A stretch of 16,496 bases of DNA from Verrucomicrobiales bacterium (GTDB lineage Bacteria > Verrucomicrobiota > Verrucomicrobiia > Verrucomicrobiales > DEV007), in contig PAPL01000068.1 in assembly GCA_002708885.1 (NCBI GenBank), positions 1-16,496 of the forward strand, written 5' to 3'. Under the pieces are notes generated by a model. It was not told the DNA's origin. It worked only from the letters and a program-made list of their open reading frames with translations, and made no database searches. Below, piece by piece: positions 7,760-15,739 of this stretch (positions are counted from its first letter, which is position 1; the number at the start of each line of letters is the position of its first letter). A program made the translations under genes and the position numbers.

Positions 7760-9430
7760 ATGATGAAATATGTTCTTCTCTTCCTCTTAGCTATTACCCT
7801 CAACTCAAAGGCATTGGGTAAGGATCTGAGCCTTGCGAATATTTTCAATGACGGGATCGTCCTACAAAGGGAAAAACCCATTAATGTCTGGGGCCATGCC
7901 AGTCCAGACCAGTCCGTGACTCTAAAGTTTGGAGACGAAACAAAAACCACAAAATCAAATTCCAAGGGACAATGGTCTCTAAAGATAGGCCCTCTGATAG
8001 CCTCATCTGAGCCGAAGACCATGACAATCATTTCAGGAAACAGTGAACTCAGTATAACTGATATCCTAGTCGGTGAAGTTTGGGTCTGCGGAGGTCAAAG
8101 CAACATGGCTTGGACCATGCGTGGTTCGACAAACGCTGACATTGAAATATCAGCCGCTAACTTTCCCCAGATAAGATTTCTTAAACTTCCTAACGTGGCA
8201 AGCCCAACAGAAATGGATGACTTTCCTCTTGGAAAGCCAACGGACTGGGTCGGTAAATGGCAAAGAGCCGTGGCCCCTGAGGTCCAAAATTGTAGCGCTG
8301 TGGCTTACTATTTTGCCAGGCGACTACACCGCCAACTCAATGTACCGGTAGGAATCATTGAAAATTCATGGGGCGGTACCATGGCCCAGCACTGGTGCAG
8401 TAAAAAAACTCTCAAACAGATCCCTGAAATGGCTGAGGATATAAAAAAATTCGACGAGAAATACCAGGCATGGATTGACGGCGGAAAAGAGGAAGGAGCA
8501 AAAAAAAGACTAGCCAAAGACACTGCTGACTGGGAAAAAAAAAGCGCGGAAGCAAAATCCAAGGGAGAAAAAGAGCCTCGCAAACCAAACGCAAACCAAT
8601 ACAAGAACCCGGGAGATGGCAGACAGCCCGCGGGAATGTTTAACGGTTCACTCCTGCCAATCGCGAATACGACTATTAGAGGAATACTTTTCTATCAGGG
8701 CGAAAACAATTCTTTCGGTACATCTTGGAAACCGTTTCACCGGACATTTCCTGCGGTAATCTCAGACTGGAGGGAAGCCTTCAATGATCCCGACATACCA
8801 TTCGGTATAGTTCAGATAGCCGGCTGGAGTAACCGCAGATCGATGCAATATGACATGAATCATCATTGCAATGTGATCCGAGAAATCCAGATGGATACAT
8901 GGCTCAATACAGCAAACACGGGGCTCATTGTCACTTATGATACAAATTCTAATGGCAGTATCCATCCGGGCCGAAAATCACCGGTCGGCGAAAGGTCCGC
9001 AAGGTGGGCTCTGTCTGAGATATATAAAATAAAAAAATTCGGATCAAATGATCTATTGGAATGGAAAGGACCTCTATTCAAGGAGACAAATTTTGAAGGC
9101 GGTAAGGCCTATGTCACTTTCGAAGATGGCACTGACCGCGGCCTTCGACTCGATCAGGACGTCGACGTTGGTTTTGTTCTGGCCGGCAAAGACAAGACCT
9201 TCCATCACGCTAAGGCTAGAATTACTCAGTCAAAAAAAGACAAGAAACCTCAGGTTGAAATATGGTGCGATGACGTGAAGGAACCGATAGCTGTTCGGTA
9301 CGCCTTTTCAAACCTTCCTATTAGTGGACTCATGAATGCCAGAGAAATCCCAGCCTATCCTTTCCGTTCCGATGACTGGCCAATGACTCCACACCAATCG
9401 ACCGGATCGTATGTAAGAGAAAAAAAATAG
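7760..9430 (+). CDS. Sialate O-acetylesterase-like SGNH-type esterase
   Basis: A 556-residue exported protein with signal peptide MMKYVLLFLLAITLNSKALG. Residues 22-105 form a beta-rich N-terminal domain (NIFNDGIVLQREKPINVWGHA). The catalytic domain begins at VWVCGGQSNM with the probable nucleophile S114. ENSWGGT (201-207), FYQGENN (311-317) and IHPGRKSPVGERSARWA with H402 complete the pattern of the sialate O-acetylesterase (DUF303) family. Residues about 224-285 form a Lys/Glu-rich insertion before the conserved GMFNGSLLPI; similar insertions occur in PVC members of this family (from memory). It should remove O-acetyl groups from sialic acid or, more likely here, other acetylated sugars. Its stop codon abuts the stop of the next gene with no spacer. 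Confidence 0.92.
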   Translation: MMKYVLLFLLAITLNSKALGKDLSLANIFNDGIVLQREKPINVWGHASPDQSVTLKFGDETKTTKSNSKGQWSLKIGPLIASSEPKTMTIISGNSELSITDILVGEVWVCGGQSNMAWTMRGSTNADIEISAANFPQIRFLKLPNVASPTEMDDFPLGKPTDWVGKWQRAVAPEVQNCSAVAYYFARRLHRQLNVPVGIIENSWGGTMAQHWCSKKTLKQIPEMAEDIKKFDEKYQAWIDGGKEEGAKKRLAKDTADWEKKSAEAKSKGEKEPRKPNANQYKNPGDGRQPAGMFNGSLLPIANTTIRGILFYQGENNSFGTSWKPFHRTFPAVISDWREAFNDPDIPFGIVQIAGWSNRRSMQYDMNHHCNVIREIQMDTWLNTANTGLIVTYDTNSNGSIHPGRKSPVGERSARWALSEIYKIKKFGSNDLLEWKGPLFKETNFEGGKAYVTFEDGTDRGLRLDQDVDVGFVLAGKDKTFHHAKARITQSKKDKKPQVEIWCDDVKEPIAVRYAFSNLPISGLMNAREIPAYPFRSDDWPMTPHQSTGSYVREKK

Positions 9431-10321
9431 TTACTCTGAAACCGGAGCAATGCTCTTCAACCACTGACGCGCAAAGGACCGTGCCTCGCTGGGTCTTAGT
9501 ACCCATTCGTCATTATGATTTCTAAAGCCGCTATTCATGAAAGTGAGCTGATCTGTATTAATCCCCCTTAAGCTTTGAATGTATTTTCGAGTCGACAGAT
9601 TATTAGCCGGAGATTCGCTTAGGATGAGTTGAGGCCTTCCCTTCAAACGGGCAATTCTGCTGATAGCTGACTTTCTATCTGAATCCGGATATGCCCATTT
9701 ACGAACCCCATCATAATGACTGAAGGGAATAAAACCGGCCCATAACCTAGCAATTTCATCATCATATAAACCAATAAAATTGCAGGCAATGGCACCTCTG
9801 GAAAAACCACATAGTATGATTTTCTTTTCATCTCCACCAAATTCTTCACAAACCCTTCGGACCGTTAACTGACAATATTCAACGGTCGGCATCGGATCAT
9901 AATCGGGAGCATCTCCCCACCATTTACGAACGTTCTCAGTTCCAGAGGAATTAAGATAAGGAAGACAAAGCCAGATGTAGCCTTTGCCACCGCTAAATCC
10001 ATAACCGAGCTTACTTCCCTCCACATGACCACTACTCACATCTCCGTTCTTGTCACGGTAAGGACCGTTCCCAGCATACTCAACGATGACTGGATATTTT
10101 TTTCCGGACTTCCAATCTTTAGGAAGATAAAGAACATGATACACACCTTCTGCGTCTCCAAGGTTTCGGGCCTTGGTGCGAATTCCGGGACCAGACTTAC
10201 CTTCCACTAAAGGGGGTATCTTCAGATCGGCACGGGTGCCCCTAAAATCAGGAATAGAATCCTTATCCCTTCCAGTTGCACTACATATCAATGATATGAG
10301 AATGAATATTTTTAATAACAA
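9431..10321 (-). CDS. Secreted alpha/beta hydrolase, esterase-like
   Basis: A 296-residue protein with a probable signal sequence (LLKIFILISLICSATG). The start is a TTG at 10321: no ATG or GTG lies upstream in frame before a stop, and the signal sequence begins right after it. Alpha/beta-hydrolase features: strand KKYPVIVEYAGNGP (74-87) with a likely oxyanion loop, nucleophile elbow CGFSRG with S174, and a candidate catalytic histidine H269 in RNHNDEW; D187 or D188, or a residue near SESPAN (235-240), could supply the acid. It resembles PHB-depolymerase or feruloyl-esterase-like hydrolases found beside carbohydrate-active genes, but the substrate cannot be assigned. It is convergent with the acetylesterase. 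Confidence 0.8.
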   Translation of the reverse strand: MLLKIFILISLICSATGRDKDSIPDFRGTRADLKIPPLVEGKSGPGIRTKARNLGDAEGVYHVLYLPKDWKSGKKYPVIVEYAGNGPYRDKNGDVSSGHVEGSKLGYGFSGGKGYIWLCLPYLNSSGTENVRKWWGDAPDYDPMPTVEYCQLTVRRVCEEFGGDEKKIILCGFSRGAIACNFIGLYDDEIARLWAGFIPFSHYDGVRKWAYPDSDRKSAISRIARLKGRPQLILSESPANNLSTRKYIQSLRGINTDQLTFMNSGFRNHNDEWVLRPSEARSFARQWLKSIAPVSE

Positions 10322-10422
10322 GATCTTATGGTAATCAAAATTTCCGAGCTTCTTAATACATCAAATAAAATGGCAAAGTATCATGTGAATTCATTATTTT
10401 GTAAAAATTTTCAACTCATAGA

Positions 10423-11337
10423 CTAGAAAGATTTTCTTATAGAAAAAGATACACTGGGAGCAATATCAAAATTTTCACCATCACCAAAAAAGCTCTGATG
10501 AAATGGTTTTGTTATGCCTAAACCTATATCCAGTTTTTCTGATGCTGCGTATGACAGATTGAGAGATGCACTGGCATGAAAGAATCCAGAATTAGGATCC
10601 GTACCACTCATTTCCCAATCCGAACGCCCGTACCGTTCTAATACAATTCCGGCAGAGGCGGAAACCTTTTCAGTGACTGACCAATTAATCATTGGAGAAA
10701 CCGCCAATTCTACTGCTCCCCTGTAACCTTTGTTATTATGGTAAAGAGGCAACCTCGTTTTGGCATAGAGCCCCAGAGCTATTTTCTCAAATAAAGGAAA
10801 CCCATAATAAAAGTTAAAAATTGGATCCAAGGTCCCATTACCAAACTGAATATGTAAATGTTTTTCCCCCATATCACCCAATTCCCATGGATCATCTTCA
10901 GTTTCACCTGTCGGAAGAGCTAATCCAAATCCAACCCTTAGAATACTTCCAGTCTTAATAAGGTCTCTTCTTTTATAGCCCGCTAATAACTCAATGTCGC
11001 CTATACCTTCATAGTTTTCCGAGCGATGGTGTATATAACCTGACCTCTCAGCATAATCTTTTTGAATTGAACTAAAAGGCTCAAGAAATGATATGGATGC
11101 CTCTTGTGATTTCCAATAGTAAGGAACCATCAAGCCAATGTCCCATTCCTCATTTATCGATTTCAGGAGTGAAACACTTACTCTCTTTAAATCCATTTCA
11201 ACATCATGTCGGTGCGTAGGCACTAGAATCTTTTCAAAGGATTCTGTTAAGCCATCATTTGATAAATGACCTCCTTTGATACCATTACTAAATGAATAAT
11301 CTATGCCCAATCTCCATGGGAAAATAGATTGATCCAA
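10423..11337 (-). CDS. Outer-membrane beta-barrel protein, transporter-like (5' end disrupted)
   Basis: 304 codons from a TTG at 11337, with no signal peptide of its own. The sequence is a chain of alternating amphipathic strands separated by polar loops (WRLGIDYSFSNG, RVSVSLLKSI, WDIGLMVPYYWKS, LRVGFGLALPTGE, ASASLNLSYAASE) and ends in Phe (VSFSIRKSF), the usual mark of a BAM-inserted barrel. The order YSF, then VPTHRHDVEMDL, then GLMVPYY recalls the transporter-like barrels often found near metal-handling genes, by pattern memory only. A signal-peptide ORF lies upstream in the same frame (11395-11469), cut off by TGA codons at 11392-11394 and 11383-11385. The TTG start is therefore probably not native: the gene is either interrupted, frameshifted or unusually expressed. 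The cysteine-rich gene lies just upstream on the same strand. Confidence 0.7.
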   Translation of the reverse strand: MDQSIFPWRLGIDYSFSNGIKGGHLSNDGLTESFEKILVPTHRHDVEMDLKRVSVSLLKSINEEWDIGLMVPYYWKSQEASISFLEPFSSIQKDYAERSGYIHHRSENYEGIGDIELLAGYKRRDLIKTGSILRVGFGLALPTGETEDDPWELGDMGEKHLHIQFGNGTLDPIFNFYYGFPLFEKIALGLYAKTRLPLYHNNKGYRGAVELAVSPMINWSVTEKVSASAGIVLERYGRSDWEMSGTDPNSGFFHASASLNLSYAASEKLDIGLGITKPFHQSFFGDGENFDIAPSVSFSIRKSF

Positions 11338-11469
11338 AGCAGTTATCTCCGAATTCCCCGACCGGGGAATTGCTGGGTTCGTTCAGGCCGGTCATCCGGC
11401 ACTGAGATATTGATAACTACAAAAGAAATAAATTACAAAAGTCGCAAGAAATAGTTTAAGTCCATTCAT
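11338..11469 (-). pseudogene. Detached 5' part of the beta-barrel gene: signal peptide followed by two in-frame TGA codons
   Basis: From the ATG at 11469, a 25-codon ORF encodes a good signal peptide (MNGLKLFLATFVIYFFC, cleavage near LSA/G). It ends at TGA 11392-11394; a second TGA follows at 11383-11385. The reading frame is identical to that of the barrel ORF and otherwise stays open into it. A signal peptide exactly upstream of a barrel that lacks one suggests that they were a single gene. The other two frames are open across part of the gap, so a pair of frameshifts is an alternative to insertion. Confidence 0.6.
11341..11418. repeat. 78-bp island of nested inverted repeats
   Basis: Outer arms AGTTATC (11341-11347) and GATAACT (11412-11418) are perfect 7-bp inverted repeats. 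Inside lie two strong hairpins: AATTCCCC-GACC-GGGGAATT (11352-11371, 8-bp stem) and GCCGG-TCAT-CCGGC (11387-11400, 5-bp stem), separated by a 15-base spacer. The interior is visibly more GC-rich than its flanks. No target-site duplication and no second copy was found in this window. The architecture is like REP/BIME or MITE-type elements, but it could also be a structured leader. It falls at the signal-peptide/barrel junction and contains both TGA codons. Confidence 0.6.
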
Positions 11470-11585
11470 GGTAAAAATATAAAGTTATGCCTACAAATCC
11501 AAAGACACTGGTTATGCACAAACCGCAGAAATTTGATTTGGATTTTAACGAGGGATTCCAATGACCCTAATTTGAACCCGGATGA

Positions 11586-11930
11586 CTAGATCAAGAGGAC
11601 CTGACTCCGAGTAGCATATCTGGACCTATATAAAATTGAACTTTTATTAACGGTAGAAAAATAAGAAATGCAGACCCGCCAAATAGCCAATGATGAATAA
11701 AAATTCCCGGACTTTATTGAATCAACGTCCTTAAACTGAGATGGTATAATCGCATTTTTGCCGATGAATTCTTTATCATCCTGATCCGTTAAACATTCGC
11801 AAAGTAGTGACAAACCATAATCACAGCAACAACACCCAATGGTCTCTTCATAGACCGAATTATCGCTCAATGAAGAGAGGGAAAGTACGATTAAGAATAA
11901 AATCTTGTATGTGATTTTATTTAGGATCAT
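11586..11930 (-). CDS. Small cysteine-rich exported or membrane protein, probable frameshift
   Basis: A 114-codon ORF with an N-terminal signal or anchor helix (YKILFLIVLSLSSLS, 8-22), followed by a cysteine cluster: C33-C36 consecutive, then C44 and C46, in TIGCCCCDYGLSLLCECL. The last 40 residues of this frame look random. Dropping one base in the T5 run (plus strand 11699-11703) or the adjacent CCC (11706-11708) instead gives IHHWLFGGSAFLIFLPLI, a convincing transmembrane segment, ending at TGA 11591-11593. So the true product may be about 113 residues with a C-terminal membrane helix. The cysteine cluster could bind metal or form disulfides. It lies upstream of the barrel gene on the same strand and divergent from selD. 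No family recognised. Confidence 0.55.
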   Translation of the reverse strand: MILNKITYKILFLIVLSLSSLSDNSVYEETIGCCCCDYGLSLLCECLTDQDDKEFIGKNAIIPSQFKDVDSIKSGNFYSSLAIWRVCISYFSTVNKSSILYRSRYATRSQVLLI

Positions 11931-12033
11931 GCAAATAGACCTGTTACATAAAAGAAGTAAATAATCAAGCGGAGGAATGTTTAACGAGTGGCTCTATTGC
12001 TATTATAGTTGATTATGTTTAATTATATTAAAA

Positions 12034-13089
12034 ATGGGATTATTCAATAAAAAGAACACACTGCAGAGCCTCTCAAAGACCTGCGGCTGAGCAGCCAAAA
12101 TTGACCCGGTCGGGCTCGGAAAATTATTAGATAGTCTTCCAAAAAATGAAGACCCTAATCTGCTCGTTGGTTTTGAAACCAGCGATGATGCTGGAGTGTA
12201 CCGGCTAACTGATGAGATTGCGATCATTAACACTGCCGATTACATTACCCCTCCCGTCAACGACCCTTTCATTTATGGCCAGATAGCTGCTGCAAATTCC
12301 ATAAGTGACGTTTATGCGATGGGGGGCCGCCCAGTCACCTGTTTGAATTTAGTCAATTTTCCTGACGGACAATTGCCACCTGAGGAACTCCATAAAATTA
12401 TTGCAGGAGCACTTGATAAGATCACCGAGTCCGGGGCCGTTCTTGCTGGGGGGCACACGGTCGAGGATTCCGAACCCAAGTTCGGATTGTCTGTCACTGG
12501 TGTCGTTCACCCTGAAAAGATCTGGCGCAATGTCGGCGCACTTCCCGGAGACGCACTGATACTTACCAAACCCATCGGATCTGGTGTCATTTTCAATGCA
12601 AATTTAAAAGACAAAGTGTCTGACGGGGCCTTTGAATCCTGTATCAATACAGTGATCAGTCTTAACAGATCCGCTGCCGAGGTATTTGCCAATTTTGAAA
12701 TTCATGCCGCCACTGACATTACAGGTTTCGGACTCGCTGGTCATGGTCTCGAGATGGCTCAAGGATCGGAATCGAGTCTTCACCTGAATCTCAATTCAGT
12801 CCCAGTAATGGAAGAGGCCTATAAAATGTATGAGGACGGGGTCACGACCGGCGTTAATAAGCATAACCGTAAAAAAACCATCCCGCACATCCGGTTTGAA
12901 AATTCGGCAATGGAAAGCAAGAGAGAAATCCTATTTGATCCTCAGACCAGTGGCGGGCTCTTCGTCGCCCTCCCAGAAGAGCAAGCAAAAGAAGCGCTAG
13001 AACAACTTAACGCAAAGGGAATCAGTGACTCTACGATAGTCGGTTACGCAAAAGATCCTGATCCTGATATACAGATCATTGTGAGCTGA
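12034..13089 (+). CDS. selD: Selenide, water dikinase (selenophosphate synthetase), itself a selenoprotein
   Basis: Makes selenophosphate from selenide and ATP, the selenium donor for selenocysteine and selenouridine synthesis. The start is ATG 12034. Codon 19 is TGA (12088-12090) and is read as selenocysteine: KTCG-U-AAKIDP aligns U19 with the catalytic Cys17 and K22 with Lys20 of E. coli SelD. Homology continues unbroken across the TGA: NEDPNLLVGFETSDDAGVY resembles the E. coli segment DPNLLVGNETRDDAAVY. Further marks are ISDVYAMGGRP, AGGH (138-141), DITGFGLAGH (228-237) and FDPQTSGG (301-308). Total 351 residues, normal for the family. A conventional caller would start at GTG 12196 and lose 54 residues, including the active site. 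The gene ends in TGA used as a true stop, so context must discriminate the two. selA and selB are not in the window. No clear ribosome-binding site precedes the ATG. Confidence 0.93.
12103..12117 (+). promoter_or_regulatory. Candidate bacterial SECIS element in selD
   Basis: Downstream of the TGA, GACCC (12103-12107) pairs with GGGcUC (12112-12117, one bulged C) around the four-base loop GGUC. The stem begins 12 nt after the TGA; in E. coli fdhF the upper stem begins 11 nt after it and its loop also contains GGUC, the bases SelB recognises. Short AAUU arms at 12099-12102 and 12122-12125 could extend the helix. Loop, spacing and single-base bulge together support a SECIS. Confidence 0.62.
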
Positions 13090-13106
13090 GGGAAATTTCC
13101 ATAAAG

Positions 13107-14069
13107 CTACAATCCGAAGGCCCGTTCCATCTGCTCACGTACCTTCTTTAGACGATCGAGTCCTCCTCCCCCAACCTCTGCCGTTGCCCAGCCAGTGAAT
13201 CCAATGTCACTGAGCCCCTTTCTCACCTCATCCCAGGGAAGGTCCCCTTCACCGATCTCAGTAAATTTATTCTTTGCACGGCTGAATCCTTTCACATCCA
13301 GCTTGACGCACCTGTGACCGAATTCCCGGATCCATTCACCGGGCTGTCCGTACTTCCAATGATTTCCAATATCATAGTACTGACCGACCCAAACACTCTT
13401 AAAGCTGTCGATGAACTTCACGTGCCTCTCAGCGCTCTGCTCCGGCGGCTCATTATGATCATAGAACATCTGGTTCCAAACGTTCTCAAAAAGAATCGGC
13501 TGACCAAGAGAAGCAGCCAAAGGAATTATTTTCTTTATTTCATTGCGGCACCGCTCCTCTATGACCTCAGCAGGACCGTCACCGCCGCCTCCGACAACGA
13601 TCAGGACTCCATTACCACCAGCAGCATGTGAAAGTCTAATGCAGTGCTCAATGTTCTTCCTAGAAGTGTCACGATCAGCTTCGTTAGGACTAGTTAGTCT
13701 TTTTCCCCAGTGCGCATGATTGATTGCGTTATGAACAAAGACACCGGATTCATCAACGGCCTTCCTGGCCGCTTCCGCAGTATGGGCACCGGCCTCATCA
13801 AAATCTACTCCGTCAAGTCCCGCTTCGCCAGCCATCTGCAATCTCTCGGTCAAAGTCAGAGTCTTTCCTCCAACTTTCTTGGCAATCATGCCCAACTTAA
13901 CAGAAAGGAGTATCCCCTTACCTTCAGGTGGCCGAACGATCTTGGAATCCTTTTTCTCCTCTCCCAGAGCAGCAGAAACAGCACATGAAGAAGCAACAGC
14001 TGCTGTGCCTGCGCCTAAGAGTTTGCGTCGAGAAAGAGTTTGCGAATTTAGTGTATGCATTTTCATCAC
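13107..14069 (-). CDS. Tat-exported sugar phosphate isomerase/epimerase-like TIM-barrel protein
   Basis: A 320-residue protein with a twin-arginine signal: SRRKLLGAGTAAVASSCAVS, with R14-R15 followed by a hydrophobic stretch and AALG. The body is a xylose-isomerase-like (AP endonuclease 2) barrel. Likely metal ligands are E195 in ILFENVWNQ, D233 with H237 in YYDIGNHW, and E298 in WATAEVGGGG; KLDVKGF (256-262) is also typical. Export through Tat implies folding with its metal in the cytoplasm. Such proteins are expanded in PVC bacteria and act on unknown sugars or cyclitols as isomerases or epimerases. Start at 14069 (MMKMHT) is the longest; ATGs at 14066 and 14060 are equally possible. It converges on selD with a 17-bp gap; the two genes need not be related in function. 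Confidence 0.88.
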   Translation of the reverse strand: MMKMHTLNSQTLSRRKLLGAGTAAVASSCAVSAALGEEKKDSKIVRPPEGKGILLSVKLGMIAKKVGGKTLTLTERLQMAGEAGLDGVDFDEAGAHTAEAARKAVDESGVFVHNAINHAHWGKRLTSPNEADRDTSRKNIEHCIRLSHAAGGNGVLIVVGGGGDGPAEVIEERCRNEIKKIIPLAASLGQPILFENVWNQMFYDHNEPPEQSAERHVKFIDSFKSVWVGQYYDIGNHWKYGQPGEWIREFGHRCVKLDVKGFSRAKNKFTEIGEGDLPWDEVRKGLSDIGFTGWATAEVGGGGLDRLKKVREQMERAFGL

Positions 14070-14202
14070 TTATTTTTTACCGCAGTCTAAGTTCAAGAAC
14101 AAGCCCACATTGGAATTACTGCTTTCAATTTGGTGAGAGTCCATCATTATAACGTGATAATCCTATAAATTTCAGATCATTCATTAAAAACAAAAAATAA
14201 AA

Positions 14203-15732
14203 ATGAACCTATCTATTCTCCTAGCCGCTTTCATATCAATTCTATCTGCTTCCGGGGCAATGGCAGCCCGCGGGACTGTCTTTCATGACAAGAATCAAAA
14301 CGGCAAAAGGGACAATGGGGAACCCGGCATCAAGAACATTGGTGTCTCTAATGGTAAAGAAGTGACCAAAACGAACGGTGAAGGTGTCTGGGAATTACCA
14401 CACGATGATAATACTATCTTTTTTGTAATCAAACCTCGTGACTGGAGCACCCCTGTAAATGAACATAATCTACCCCAATTCTATTACATTCATAAGCCCG
14501 AAGGATCGTCACCAAAACTAAAATATAAAGGATTAGAACCGACAGGTCCTTTGCCGAAGTCGATCGATTTTGCTCTGAACCCAAAGAAAGAACCTGACAC
14601 CTTCAAGGCCATATTTTTCGGGGACCCACAACCCAGTACGATCAAACAAGTTAACTACATTGCTCATGACATCATATCGGAGCTGATAGGAACTGATGCA
14701 AAGTTCGGAGTGACTCTGGGTGACATTATGAATGATAACCTGGATCTTTTTCCTTCATCAAATGCTAACTTGGCCCTCATAGGCATTCCCTGGTACAACG
14801 TGGTGGGCAACCACGATATCAACTTTGATTCTACGGATGATGCCGGTTCCAATGCGACCTTTCATCGTTTCTTTGGACCAAACTATTACAGCTTTGATCA
14901 TGGTCCGGTCCACTTCATCGTTCTCGATGACGTGGAATGGTCAGGCAGAAACTACAAGGGTGGTCTTAATGAGGATCAACTCACCTTTGTTAAAAACGAT
15001 CTTGCCCTGGTTCCTGAGGAAAAACTCATCGTCCTGATGATGCACATACCCCTAACAAACGTAGGGAACCGGCAAGATCTGTACAGACTCATAGAGAAAC
15101 GAAGGTACACTATGTCAATTTCCGGACACACGCTCTGGCACGCTCACAAGCTCATAGACGAAAAGGACGGATGGAAAGGCAAGGAACCACATCACCACAT
15201 CATTAATGTTTGTGTATCAGGGACATGGTGGAAAGGCAATAAGGATGAGGTTGCAATTCCACACGCGACTATGCGTGACGGTGCACCAAACGGCTACTCA
15301 ATCATTACTTTTGACGGCACCAAACACACTCTGGACTTTAAAGCCGCACGCCAGCCAGCCTCCTATCAAATGAGCATCCATGCCCCAGACCAAATTGATC
15401 CTGAAAATGAAAATAAAAAATTAATCTATGTGAATGTATTTAACGGATCAGTAAAATCCAAAGTGAAAATGCGCTTAGGCAAAGGAGCAGATTGGATTCC
15501 CCTAAAGAAGACTGTGGAAAATGATCCTTATTACGTCGAATTGCGCGAACGTGAAGCCGCGAACAGTAAGGCTGGAAAGACTTCACTCAATCCACCGAGC
15601 CCCTCAGACCACTTATGGAAAATCGAAATACCTCCGGGCCTTGAAACCGGTTCACATTTAATAGAGGTTGAAGCGACTGATCATTACGGAAGAATTCATA
15701 AAGCCAATAGAATCATCAGAATAGAAAAATAA
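14203..15732 (+). CDS. Secreted calcineurin-like phosphoesterase with N- and C-terminal accessory domains
   Basis: A 509-residue exported protein, signal peptide MNLSILLAAFISILSASGAMA. Residues 23-80 form a small Cna-B/SdrD-like beta domain with a calcium-loop-like segment (DKNQNGKRDNGEPG, 29-42). The metallophosphoesterase core is at about 134-315: FFGDPQ (138-143), TLGDIMND (171-178), VGNHDINF (201-208), H281 in MMHIPL and GHTLWHAH (308-315), together giving the di-metal site, with Gln replacing the usual His in the first GDxH block. Residues 327-509 form a C-terminal beta-rich domain of the type paired with this N-terminal domain in Bacteroidetes and PVC proteins. The substrate is an unknown phosphoester. 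Its stop is 7 bp from the stop of the convergent oxidoreductase gene. Confidence 0.9.
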   Translation: MNLSILLAAFISILSASGAMAARGTVFHDKNQNGKRDNGEPGIKNIGVSNGKEVTKTNGEGVWELPHDDNTIFFVIKPRDWSTPVNEHNLPQFYYIHKPEGSSPKLKYKGLEPTGPLPKSIDFALNPKKEPDTFKAIFFGDPQPSTIKQVNYIAHDIISELIGTDAKFGVTLGDIMNDNLDLFPSSNANLALIGIPWYNVVGNHDINFDSTDDAGSNATFHRFFGPNYYSFDHGPVHFIVLDDVEWSGRNYKGGLNEDQLTFVKNDLALVPEEKLIVLMMHIPLTNVGNRQDLYRLIEKRRYTMSISGHTLWHAHKLIDEKDGWKGKEPHHHIINVCVSGTWWKGNKDEVAIPHATMRDGAPNGYSIITFDGTKHTLDFKAARQPASYQMSIHAPDQIDPENENKKLIYVNVFNGSVKSKVKMRLGKGADWIPLKKTVENDPYYVELREREAANSKAGKTSLNPPSPSDHLWKIEIPPGLETGSHLIEVEATDHYGRIHKANRIIRIEK

Positions 15733-15739
15733 ATTCATC

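Noticed and set aside
11383..11394. The two TGA codons in the barrel gene as selenocysteine sites
   Set aside because: Although the organism probably makes selenoproteins, G-U-P-A-U is not a known redox motif, the downstream hairpins lack SECIS-like loop and spacing, and barrel proteins are not a known selenoprotein class.
11341..11418. A tRNA-like cloverleaf suggested by the 7-bp outer stem and 78-nt length
   Set aside because: The inner stems have the wrong sizes and order, no T-loop TTC consensus or anticodon arm fits on either strand, and there is no CCA end.
11341..11418. Integron attC site
   Set aside because: The ends do not match the GTTRRRY / RYYYAAC core sites, and no integrase or cassette array is visible.
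11977..12012. ATG preceded by GGAGG upstream of selD and in frame with it, as an earlier start or leader peptide
   Set aside because: The frame stops at TGA 12010-12012 after 11 codons, the GGAGG is only one base from the ATG, and SelD similarity begins after 12034. A second Sec here has no counterpart in the family.
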